A program made the position numbers and the translations under genes. Source: an uncultured Ignavibacteriales bacterium (GTDB taxonomy: Bacteria > Bacteroidota > Ignavibacteria > Ignavibacteriales > Ignavibacteriaceae). Taken from it: 5,383 bases of DNA. Numbering within the stretch: position 1 is the stretch's first letter; every line of letters starts with the position of its first letter. The notes under the pieces are model-generated. The model was not told where the DNA came from. It ran no database searches and saw nothing but the letters and a program-made list of their open reading frames with translations. The stretch is taken from positions 1-5,383 of the forward strand of contig CAJXGP010000190.1 of assembly GCA_913053915.1 (NCBI GenBank), given 5' to 3'. This document shows positions 1 through 5,383 of the stretch, one piece after another.

Positions 1-479
1 TGGTTGATGAGGTGAGCGGCGATGTGGTTAGATATTTTTTCAATATGCGAAATATTACTACTCACATGAATTTTGACCTTACATTAGCGAAAAAACAATC
101 GGACGAAAATCCGGTTTTTTATTTGCAATACGCCCATGCTAGAATTTGTTCAATATTGAAAATGATAAAGAAAGATAATCTGAATGCTTCAACGAATAAT
201 CTGAACTTGCTCATAACCGATGAAGAGCGGCAACTGCTTAAGAAACTCTATCAGTTTAAAGATGAAGTTTCGGCAAGCGCAGAACTTTTTGAGACTCATA
301 GAATTTGTAATTACCTCGAAGAGCTTGCAACGGCTTTTCATAAGTTTTATACTTTTTGCAGAATACTTGGTACCGAAAAAAAATTAGCCGAAGCAAGAAT
401 AGCGCTGGCTTTAGCTACAAAATTTGTTTTGAAAAACGGTTTAAGCATTATTGGTGTGAATGCACCTGAAAGAATGTGA
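1..479 (+). CDS. argS: Arginyl-tRNA synthetase, C-terminal fragment (cut by left window edge)
   Basis: C-terminal part of the class I synthetase that charges tRNA-Arg with arginine in the cytoplasm. The reading frame is open from the window edge (first whole codon at base 3) to TGA at 477-479, giving about 158 residues of a protein usually 550-580 long. A GTG at base 12 is internal and not the start: the residues before it (VDE) continue the family pattern. Seen in the sequence: the segment GDVVRYFFNMRN, then FDLTLAKKQSDENPVFYLQY and AHARICSI, which is the highly conserved entry into the DALR anticodon-binding domain of ArgRS. The helical DALR domain follows, and the protein ends in NAPERM, close to the typical ArgRS C-terminus (APERM). 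Nothing looks broken. The catalytic HIGH and KMSK-type regions lie outside the window. The gene is convergent with comF, 33 bp away. Identity is very secure. Confidence 0.96.
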   Translation, partial: VDEVSGDVVRYFFNMRNITTHMNFDLTLAKKQSDENPVFYLQYAHARICSILKMIKKDNLNASTNNLNLLITDEERQLLKKLYQFKDEVSASAELFETHRICNYLEELATAFHKFYTFCRILGTEKKLAEARIALALATKFVLKNGLSIIGVNAPERM

Positions 480-512
480 TGTAGTATCGAATATTCTGTT
501 GGTAGTAATAAT

Positions 513-1208
513 TTAATCGGTAAAATCTGTGATCGCAATTGAAGCGGCATATACTTTATCTGCGTTTGCGTTTAATAATGTCTTACCGCATTCTTTTATC
601 GTTGAGCCTGTAGTTATAACATCATCAACTAAAAGAATATTTAATCCTTTTAATTTTGAAGTTTTTTTAGCTACAAATGCTTCTTTCATATTTTCTTCCC
701 GCTCAATTAAATCCATGGTAGTTTGAGATTGGGTAAATTTTTTTCTTTTTAAAAAATATTTCGAAATCTGAATATTTAAACTCTTGCTTAATCCCTTAGC
801 TATATAAAAAGACTGATTGTACCCTCTCTCTGTTTTTTTTAGATGATGTAGCGGGATAGGAACTATACAATCAATATCCCAACTTGAAATTTTATATGAG
901 TTGGTTTCACCTAATTTTTTCCCTAAAAATTTACCGGCTAAAAATTTTTGATTATATTTAAGTGAGTGTATTATTTGTTGCAGCTCTTTATCTTTTTCAA
1001 AAATGTACAAAGAGGTAAATCCCGAAATGATATTTTGTCCTTTAAACTTTCTGTCATACTCAAATTTTAATGTTTCCTCCGTAGCAATTTTTATTTTACT
1101 TAAACAAGAATAACATACAACTTTCTCATCAACTGATAATTTGGTATTACAAGCCGGACAAATTCTCGGTAAAAAGAAATCAAATATTTCTGCGAATAAA
1201 TTCAACAT
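513..1208 (-). CDS. comF: ComF family protein (zinc-finger plus phosphoribosyltransferase domain)
   Basis: A 231-residue protein, the usual ComF length. The N-terminus (residues 1-40) has the family's two CxxC pairs, C17/C20 and C32/C35, expected to bind zinc. The rest is a type I phosphoribosyltransferase-like domain: VPIPLHHLKKTERGYNQS at about 116-133, the Q-S-Q-T and EREENMKEAF stretch at about 160-178, and the PRPP-binding loop ILLVDDVITTGST at 191-203 with its paired aspartates D195/D196. ComF proteins act in the cytoplasm and are linked to natural transformation and handling of incoming single-stranded DNA; the reaction is not firmly established, and many non-competent bacteria carry one. 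The ATG at 1208 is chosen because it gives the standard short lead before the first CxxC. No clear Shine-Dalgarno sequence precedes it. The gene stands alone, with a candidate promoter about 65 bp upstream. TAA is at 515-513. Confidence 0.93.
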   Translation of the reverse strand: MLNLFAEIFDFFLPRICPACNTKLSVDEKVVCYSCLSKIKIATEETLKFEYDRKFKGQNIISGFTSLYIFEKDKELQQIIHSLKYNQKFLAGKFLGKKLGETNSYKISSWDIDCIVPIPLHHLKKTERGYNQSFYIAKGLSKSLNIQISKYFLKRKKFTQSQTTMDLIEREENMKEAFVAKKTSKLKGLNILLVDDVITTGSTIKECGKTLLNANADKVYAASIAITDFTD

Positions 1209-1271
1209 TAAGATTCGATAATAATATGGATTATTTATAAATCCGTTCTAAAAACTTTATCTTGACCGGAA

Positions 1272-1300
1272 CAAACATACCTAGCGCGGTAAACCGCAAA
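1272..1300 (-). promoter_or_regulatory. Candidate Bacteroidetes-type promoter of comF
   Basis: Read on the minus strand, TATGTTTG (1279-1272) matches the Bacteroidetes -7 consensus TAnnTTTG exactly. TTTG (1300-1297) lies 17 bp upstream, in the position of the -33 element, although the spacing is slightly short of the usual 19 or so. Initiation would fall near 1266, leaving a 5' leader of about 57 nt before the comF ATG at 1208. The spacer contains a small GCGG-TAAA-CCGC inverted repeat (1286-1297). Assignment rests on motif match and position only, and depends on the host using this type of sigma factor. Confidence 0.38.
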
Positions 1301-1311
1301 CATTATTTTAC

Positions 1312-1383
1312 GTCATTTTGCTTCGCTGTAATTAAGTCATTTGGCTTCGCCGTCATCAAGTAAGTTATTGCTTCGTGTCCGTT
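1312..1383. repeat. Imperfect 24-bp tandem repeat, two clear copies and one degenerate
   Basis: Copy 1 (1312-1335) and copy 2 (1336-1359) match at 20 of 24 positions; both open with GTCATTT and share a GCTTCGC core followed by a GT. A third, weak copy (1360-1383) keeps only the ATTGCTTCG core. The GCTTCG hexamer recurs at 1320, 1344 and 1370, so spacings are 24 and 26 bp. Just downstream the opposite orientation appears: AATGAC at 1392-1397 and 1403-1408. On the minus strand the unit translates as an octapeptide repeat (TAKPNDLI / TAKQNDVK), but no real gene supports that. It could be a decayed intergenic repeat element. Confidence 0.6.
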
Positions 1384-1451
1384 GGCTTTTAAATGACTAT
1401 TGAATGACCAAAGTTTTGAATTACAATAATTTTCTTTTAAGAAATCCTGAC

Positions 1452-1477
1452 CCTGTGTAATAAAAAGATTACACTGG
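1452..1477. repeat. Strong inverted repeat in the intergenic region
   Basis: The left arm CCTGTGTAAT (1452-1461) and right arm ATTACACTGG (1468-1477) pair at 9 of 10 positions, with one T-T mismatch, around a 6-nt loop AAAAAG. The inner 7 bp (GTGTAAT/ATTACAC) are perfect. Neither strand has a T-tract right after the stem, so it is not a standard intrinsic terminator. It could be an operator for a dimeric regulator (TGTAAT-N6-ATTACA) or a hairpin within a transcript; nothing in the sequence decides between these, and chance pairing in AT-rich DNA is possible. Confidence 0.5.
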
Positions 1478-1503
1478 ACAGTTATAAAAAACAAAAATAT
1501 TGT

Positions 1504-1537
1504 TGAGGGTAATATACATTCATAATTTTTTACCTCA
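1504..1537. repeat. Inverted repeat with one bulged base
   Basis: TGAGGGTAA (1504-1512) can pair with TTACCTCA (1530-1537) if one G is bulged, enclosing a 17-nt AT-rich loop. It lies 26 bp after the stronger inverted repeat at 1452-1477. The long loop makes it weak alone; it is listed because it adds to the density of pairing elements in this gene-free stretch. Confidence 0.3.
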
Positions 1538-1575
1538 CTTCTAAAATATCATTAAACTTTTCTTGCGAACCGTTC

Positions 1576-1597
1576 CGTTTTCTTTACGGGGAAAACG
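1576..1597. repeat. 7-bp perfect inverted repeat
   Basis: CGTTTTC (1576-1582) and GAAAACG (1591-1597) are perfect complements around an 8-nt loop. No T-tract follows on either strand, so it does not look like an intrinsic terminator. Function unknown. Confidence 0.35.
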
Positions 1598-1720
1598 AAG
1601 AAATAATTTATAATACTTCTATAGTAAAGGTGTGGCTGTTGAATGCCGGATAAATAATAAATTTTCAATTCCTTATTTATTAAAGTATGTCATGTTCTGT
1701 GGTAACGATTTTGTAAACAT

Positions 1721-1750
1721 TGAGTTTTTTAGATTGAACTCATTTTTTTT
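1721..1750 (+). terminator. Rho-independent terminator-like hairpin with eight T, facing + strand
   Basis: TGAGTT (1721-1726) pairs with AACTCA (1737-1742), extendable by a T-G wobble, and is followed at once by an uninterrupted run of eight T (1743-1750). On the minus strand the hairpin is followed by AATGTTT, so the polarity is clearly + strand. No + strand gene lies between argS (ending at 479) and this site, so it is an orphan terminator: either the end of an unannotated short transcript, a stop for antisense transcription towards the VWA gene, or a chance match. The stem is short and AT-rich. Confidence 0.45.
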
Positions 1751-1890
1751 ATGACCGTCCTTCAACATTAGAATTTATAAAACAAATATCAAATAAAAGG
1801 AAAAGAATATTTAAAATAGTTAGTTTGTAAAACAGACCATTTAACCATAAGATAATTTTAATTTATTTTTTTTAGTTAACTTATAAATTA

Positions 1891-1911
1891 TTCAATTTTC
1901 GAAATATTGAA
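1891..1911 (-). terminator. Weak AT-rich hairpin just after the VWA stop codon, possible operon end
   Basis: TTCAAT (1891-1896) pairs with ATTGAA (1906-1911). Inside it TTT and AAA can also pair across a CG, with one bulged T. It lies 5 bp past the TAA (1919-1917) of the minus-strand VWA gene, where the operon transcript should end. The following minus-strand bases are AT-rich (TAATTTATAA) but not a true T-run, so this is a poor intrinsic terminator at best. Confidence 0.25.
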
Positions 1912-1916
1912 AATTT

Positions 1917-4067
1917 TTACAACATTCCCGCCCTTTTACGAAAGAACCACTCAAGTCCAAACAAAATAATTACAGCAATCATTATCCATCTATTTGACCA
2001 TAGATTTATCTCGCTGACCTTTATTTTATCTTTTGCAGATTTTTTATTTTTTTCTTTTAAGACCGGATATAATTCCGGATAATTAGTATAATTAAAAAAT
2101 TTTCCTCCTGTCTGATTCGAAAGAAGGGTTAAATATTCATAATTCATTTGTGGATTTATCATTTCGATATCAACCTCACCGACGTTAAACTTACCGGCGC
2201 CTGAACCTAATTTTTTATTATTTAGTAAAGCTTCGCCTTTGAAAATATAATCTCCCGCTTTGTTTGTTTGGAAAGTGCCTTCATACAACCCGTTTCCCAT
2301 CGAATTTAAATTTACCGTATAATTATTGTTCCTGTGCTTAATGTAAATTTGCACTGCTGCATCCGACACCGGGTTGAAAGTGGCGTCATAAACTTGGGCG
2401 GAAAACTCCACTTGTTCCCCAAGAGAATATAATTTTTTAGTTGTTCTAATTGTAACTTGTTTCAGATTATTTTTTGTGTTCAGCCATTTTAAGCTGCTAA
2501 TGATAAAGCGATTGAATAAGTCTAAATTATTAGGAGCTGTTTGAAGTTTCCACCGCCAAATATTTTTTGCCAGTACGGCAATTGATTTCTGATTACCTAT
2601 TCGTTTTGTAATAATCAGCGGAATATTAAGAGGTACATTGTTTACTTTTGTTTTGGCAATTACATTACTTTCGGGTTTTGCTTTTAATCCGATATCCGGT
2701 TGCAGAACAGGAGGCAGTTTATTCCATGTCTCTATTGGATTTGCCGTGTTGTTCCGAAGCAACGGATTCTTTGATTGACCGGAAGAAATTTCCGGTTGAA
2801 CTTCATTATAATTTGAAGTCATTTTGTTAAATGAAAAACCCAGTACATTATTAAACTCACGTAATTTATTAAAGTCAATTCCATTAGAAAGTGTGATGAA
2901 GTATGGTTTGTTTTTTAAATTAATTGCGTTGAGAATGCTTCTAATGAGCGTGTTGTTAGTAGCTTTTGATGGAAATCCTATTAGAAAAATAACGTCTGCG
3001 CTATCTATTAATTGTTGTTTATTATTTTTCTCTAAAAAACGATTTTGACTAAGTTGAATAATCGAATTAACGGTAAGATTAGTATCCGATAATAATGTAT
3101 TTCTTATAAATGTTAAGTCTGAGGAAGGTGTCCCTGCTACTATTAAAACTTTTATTTTATTGCTCAGAACATTAATATAAAATACTTTTTTATTATTAGC
3201 ATAAGTAAATTCACCTTTTAAATGTGATGCAACTAAGGATAATTTTCTCTCACCGCTTTTTTTAGGAATATACGTAAATTCAACATTTTGAACACCGTCA
3301 GATGCAAGCCCAATACTTTTCTTATCAATCTGTTTTCCGCTTTCGTATAGGGCAACATCCAGTTTTTTACCGGCAAATCCTTTATTAAGCACCGTAGCAA
3401 TTATTGAAGTTGGAGTTCCATTATAAATATATTGATTATAAAGTACAGTTTTAATTTGAACATCGTTCCTTTCTGTAGTATCTCCGGTTCCGACGGTGTA
3501 AACAGGAATATCAAGTTTTTCAGCGGTATAAAGAGGATCCGTACCTTCTGTAATTACCCCGTCGCTTACTATCACAATGGAGGAAATATTTTCTTCATTA
3601 TTTTTTACCTCCGAAAATATTTGAGAAAAATTTGTACTTCCTTCATTAAATTTAGAATGGTTTAAACTGTCGATTTGAATTTTGTTAATGTGATTTCCGA
3701 ATGTATAAAATTCTGCATTCCGCACTAAATTATTTTTCTTCAATCCATTTATAAAATTCTTTTCGGTTTCTTCTCTTTTAGTTCCGTCTTTTATACGCAT
3801 CGAACGGGAATTATCTATAAATATCAAGTTCTTCGGTACAACGGAAATTTTTTGAGCAAGAGTAAGTATGGGTTCAAATAAAATAAATAATAATAGCAGT
3901 AGAGCTAAAATTCTAAGTGACGTTAGAAATATTTTTTTTGATACACTTATCGGAGGGATAGTATATTTGTAAACATAAATTGTATAACCTATGAGTAGAA
4001 TGGATGCCGTAAAAAAAAATAACAGGTTAAAGGATAAAGTTAAATTAATTTTTTCGAAGTTAAACAT
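1917..4067 (-). CDS. Membrane-anchored VWA-domain protein with amidotransferase-like and Ig-like regions
   Basis: 716 residues. Two hydrophobic segments (about 13-34 and 46-66) flank a short loop with lysines, and one more lies near the C-terminus (about 693-709) before RKR. This predicts an inner-membrane protein with the large middle part outside the cytoplasm. Residues about 80-195 form a von Willebrand A domain with a complete-looking metal site: D85-x-S87-x-S89, a threonine at 145 in GSTNFS, and D169 in VSDG. About 205-300 looks like an Ig/CARDB-type beta domain. About 305-500 resembles the type 1 glutamine amidotransferase-like fold of related membrane proteins (KVLIVAG, then DSADVIFLIGFP). 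About 535-630 is a second Ig-like domain. I see no cysteine anywhere in the protein, so amidotransferase catalysis is not expected; a binding or scaffold role is inferred. The start ATG shares one base with the phzF stop (TGATG), and AAAAGGAG lies 13 nt upstream, indicating translational coupling. The substrate or partner is unknown, so no gene symbol is given. Confidence 0.88.
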   Translation of the reverse strand: MFNFEKINLTLSFNLLFFFTASILLIGYTIYVYKYTIPPISVSKKIFLTSLRILALLLLLFILFEPILTLAQKISVVPKNLIFIDNSRSMRIKDGTKREETEKNFINGLKKNNLVRNAEFYTFGNHINKIQIDSLNHSKFNEGSTNFSQIFSEVKNNEENISSIVIVSDGVITEGTDPLYTAEKLDIPVYTVGTGDTTERNDVQIKTVLYNQYIYNGTPTSIIATVLNKGFAGKKLDVALYESGKQIDKKSIGLASDGVQNVEFTYIPKKSGERKLSLVASHLKGEFTYANNKKVFYINVLSNKIKVLIVAGTPSSDLTFIRNTLLSDTNLTVNSIIQLSQNRFLEKNNKQQLIDSADVIFLIGFPSKATNNTLIRSILNAINLKNKPYFITLSNGIDFNKLREFNNVLGFSFNKMTSNYNEVQPEISSGQSKNPLLRNNTANPIETWNKLPPVLQPDIGLKAKPESNVIAKTKVNNVPLNIPLIITKRIGNQKSIAVLAKNIWRWKLQTAPNNLDLFNRFIISSLKWLNTKNNLKQVTIRTTKKLYSLGEQVEFSAQVYDATFNPVSDAAVQIYIKHRNNNYTVNLNSMGNGLYEGTFQTNKAGDYIFKGEALLNNKKLGSGAGKFNVGEVDIEMINPQMNYEYLTLLSNQTGGKFFNYTNYPELYPVLKEKNKKSAKDKIKVSEINLWSNRWIMIAVIILFGLEWFFRKRAGML

Positions 4068-4936
4068 CAGAAAGACATTTCTCCTTTTAATACTGTGACG
4101 GCATTTCCTGAAATAAATAATTCACCGGATACAGAAGAATACCTTACACCGATTCGTCCGGGTTTGTTAATTATATCTCCTTGTTCGAAGTTTAATTCCA
4201 CTTCATTCTTAATATTTTTCAATAATCCCAATTTTAATAGAACCAATAATAAAGGACCATTCGCAGAACCGGTTACCGGGTCTTCATCAATTCCGTAATA
4301 GGGACCGAAAAAACGAAGATGCGCAAAATTTTTTGGTTCAATAGTTTCGCGGGTATAAACAACAACTCCTTCGAATTCTTTTTTTGTCTCGGAAATTTTT
4401 AAGAGAGCATTAAAGTTGGGTTGTAGATTTTTAAGTGTATTTAGATCCTTTACGTAAATATACAGATATCCATTTTGTACTATTATAAAAGGGATTGAAT
4501 TCTCCAATCCGTTTTTATTTAGTCCCAACGTATCTATAATTTCATCTTTATTACCTTCAAACTCATTTACTTTGAAGATAGGAATTTGCATAAAATATTT
4601 ATCATCTTCGATATAACACTGAAGAATACCGGAAAGTGTATCGAAAGTAATACTCGAGTTATTTTTAATAATTTTATGTCCGGTTAAAAAATGTAGCGAT
4701 GCAATAGTTGCATGTCCGCACAAATCAACTTCTGTTGCCGGAGTAAACCAACGAAGATTAAAATCGGCTTTTTCCGATTCTGATAGAAAAGCGGTTTCAG
4801 ACAAATTCATTTCACGAGCAATTAATTGCATTTCTTTAGAAGTTAAATTATTTCCAAAAGTAACAGCGGCCGGATTCCCTTGGAAGGGTTTATTTGTAAA
4901 AGCATCAATCTGATCGATATTAATTTTTTTCCCCAT
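4067..4936 (-). CDS. PhzF family isomerase/epimerase-like protein
   Basis: 289 residues, normal for the family, which has two similar diaminopimelate-epimerase-like halves with the active site between them. Seen: DAFTNKPFQGNPAAV at 11-25, the family's N-terminal signature; NLSETAF at 44-50 with E47 at the place of the catalytic glutamate of PhzF; DLCGHATIAS at 71-80; and in the second half GIDEDPVTGSANGPL at 215-229, the second signature. Nothing essential appears missing. PhzF itself isomerises an intermediate of phenazine synthesis, but most members are of unknown substrate, and no phenazine genes are nearby, so the symbol phzF is used only as a family name. The start ATG lies inside the end of surE (17-bp overlap), with AAAGGA at 4948-4943, 6 nt upstream, which supports this start. 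TGA at 4069-4067 overlaps the start of the VWA gene. Cytoplasmic, no signal peptide. Confidence 0.92.
   Translation of the reverse strand: MGKKINIDQIDAFTNKPFQGNPAAVTFGNNLTSKEMQLIAREMNLSETAFLSESEKADFNLRWFTPATEVDLCGHATIASLHFLTGHKIIKNNSSITFDTLSGILQCYIEDDKYFMQIPIFKVNEFEGNKDEIIDTLGLNKNGLENSIPFIIVQNGYLYIYVKDLNTLKNLQPNFNALLKISETKKEFEGVVVYTRETIEPKNFAHLRFFGPYYGIDEDPVTGSANGPLLLVLLKLGLLKNIKNEVELNFEQGDIINKPGRIGVRYSSVSGELFISGNAVTVLKGEMSF
4081..4088 (-). promoter_or_regulatory. Shine-Dalgarno-like sequence before the VWA gene
   Basis: AAAAGGAG on the minus strand inside the last codons of the PhzF-family gene, 13 nt before the VWA ATG at 4067. The spacing is longer than ideal, so the TGATG stop/start overlap may matter more for initiation than this motif. 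Confidence 0.45.
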
Positions 4937-5383
4937 TCAACATCCTTTCGATATCCCAGGATTTCATTTTTTCATAAGTTTCATAGTCTGTAAGATCAAA
5001 ATATATAGGAGTGATTGACACGTAATTCTTTTTAATAGCACCCTGGTCGGTTTCAATATCGTTATCCACTTCGATTAAATTTCCGGTAAGCCAATAATAA
5101 TGCTTTCCGTAAGGGTCTGTTCGTTGTTCATAGATATCATCCCATTTCGATTTTCCCTGTTTTGTCAATAAAATCCCGGCAATTTCGTCTTCAGGTACAT
5201 CGGGAATATTTACATTTAACAAGGTTCCTTTAGGAATATCTTTTAAAACCAACATTGTAGCGAGTTGTTTTGCAACCTTACCGGCGTAAGTAAAATTTTT
5301 AGCGTCATGATTTGTTACAGAAACAGCAATGGAAGGTATATCCATAATGGAAGCTTCCCGTGCTGCCGAGACAGTACCGGAAT
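4920..5383 (-). CDS. surE: 5'-nucleotidase SurE, C-terminal part (cut by right window edge)
   Basis: SurE is a metal-dependent phosphatase of nucleoside 5'- and 3'-monophosphates, cytoplasmic and linked to stationary-phase and stress survival. The frame is open to the right edge: before the ATG at 5345 come the residues SGTVSAAREASI, the conserved SurE segment normally preceded by NY, so that ATG is internal. About 153 residues remain of a family length near 250; the N-terminal metal-binding DD motif lies outside. Other matching stretches are MDIPSIAVSV, GTLLNVNIPDVP, and the late segment YYWLTGNLIEVDNDIETDQG followed by YVSITPIYFDLTDYE, the typical SurE C-terminal pattern. TAA at 4922-4920 lies inside the next gene. 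It is the most upstream operon member visible; its promoter is not in the window. Confidence 0.95.
   Translation of the reverse strand, partial: SGTVSAAREASIMDIPSIAVSVTNHDAKNFTYAGKVAKQLATMLVLKDIPKGTLLNVNIPDVPEDEIAGILLTKQGKSKWDDIYEQRTDPYGKHYYWLTGNLIEVDNDIETDQGAIKKNYVSITPIYFDLTDYETYEKMKSWDIERMLNGEKN
4943..4948 (-). promoter_or_regulatory. Shine-Dalgarno sequence of the phzF-family gene
   Basis: AAAGGA on the minus strand, 6 nt before the ATG at 4936, located inside the 3' end of surE. It fixes the start of the PhzF-family protein and points to re-initiation or coupled translation after surE. Confidence 0.65.

Larger units (their letters stand above)
1209..1916. other. 708-bp intergenic region without a convincing gene
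   Basis: This stretch separates the comF start from the end of the surE-phzF-VWA operon. No open frame in it looks like a protein; the longest, 63 codons on the minus strand (1494-1303), has no recognisable domain and its C-terminal part is simply the translation of the short tandem repeat. No tRNA, rRNA or CRISPR pattern is visible. What it does hold is a likely comF promoter (1272-1300), a 24-bp imperfect tandem repeat (1312-1359), inverted repeats at 1452-1477, 1504-1537 and 1576-1597, a + strand terminator-like hairpin (1721-1750), and a weak AT-rich hairpin just after the VWA stop codon (1891-1911). The long size is unusual next to the overlapping genes on its right. Confidence 0.7.

Noticed and set aside
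12..14. GTG at base 12 as the start of a small protein
   Set aside because: The frame continues to the window edge and the residues match the interior of ArgRS, so this is an internal codon.
347..550. Minus-strand open frame opposite the end of argS
   Set aside because: It is antisense to the highly recognisable argS reading frame and overlaps the end of comF; no protein features.
529..726. Plus-strand open frame opposite comF
   Set aside because: Antisense shadow of the conserved PRPP-binding region of comF.
1312..1383. CRISPR array
   Set aside because: The units are directly adjacent 24-bp copies with no unique spacers, and no cas genes are present.
1303..1494. 63-codon open frame on the minus strand
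   Set aside because: No recognisable domain, no SD, and its C-terminal third is just the translated tandem repeat; more likely non-coding.
1609..1614. TATAAT as a -10 box on the + strand
   Set aside because: The only -35-like word, TTTACG at 1583-1588, is weak and 20 bp away; such -10 matches are common in AT-rich DNA. It is mentioned in the RNA candidate but not listed as a promoter.
1656..1681. AATAAAT/ATTTATT inverted repeat
   Set aside because: Purely A/T pairing in AT-rich sequence, expected by chance.
2648..3665. Three plus-strand open frames (2648-2830, 2824-3048, 3432-3665) opposite the VWA gene
   Set aside because: Antisense shadows in a long intact coding region; no family resemblance.
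4076..4078. ATG two bases after AAAAGGAGAA as an alternative start near the VWA gene
   Set aside because: It is in the PhzF-family frame and would give only three residues before the stop; the VWA frame starts at 4067.
4095..4298. Plus-strand open frame opposite the PhzF-family gene
   Set aside because: Antisense shadow of the conserved C-terminal half, including the EDPVTGSANG signature.

Overview
The window is AT-rich (roughly one third G+C by eye) chromosomal DNA. It probably comes from the Bacteroidota/Chlorobi/Ignavibacteria side of the bacterial tree. The reasons are the flavour of the protein sequences, a promoter-like element of the Bacteroidetes type (TAnnTTTG) upstream of comF, a lead gene with no visible Shine-Dalgarno sequence, and a large membrane-anchored VWA protein of a kind common in those groups. 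The placement is inference from style; no phylogenetic marker was compared.

Layout. Bases 1-479 (+) hold the C-terminal end of arginyl-tRNA synthetase (argS), cut by the left edge. Bases 513-1208 (-) hold a complete ComF-family phosphoribosyltransferase with an N-terminal zinc-finger-like module. It is convergent with argS across only 33 bp. Bases 1209-1916 are a 708-bp stretch with no convincing gene. It carries a probable comF promoter, a short imperfect 24-bp tandem repeat, several inverted repeats and one terminator-like hairpin plus T-tract facing the + strand. Bases 1917-5383 are a minus-strand operon read right to left: surE (5' end missing at the right edge), then a PhzF-family isomerase, then a 716-residue VWA-domain membrane protein. 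The junctions are tight: a 17-bp overlap for surE/phzF and a 1-bp TGATG stop/start overlap for phzF/VWA. Both downstream genes have an SD-like AAGGA motif, so the three are very likely co-transcribed and translationally coupled.

Function. ArgS (translation) and SurE (nucleotide phosphatase, stress/stationary phase) are housekeeping genes. ComF proteins are linked to DNA uptake and processing of incoming DNA, but are also present in many bacteria not known to be competent. The PhzF-like enzyme has an unknown substrate. The VWA protein is predicted to sit in the inner membrane with its VWA, Ig-like and amidotransferase-like domains outside the cytoplasm. No shared pathway for the three operon members is evident.

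I found no clear undescribed system. The items most worth a second look are the structured intergenic region with an orphan + strand terminator, and the cysteine-free VWA/amidotransferase-like membrane protein coupled to phzF.
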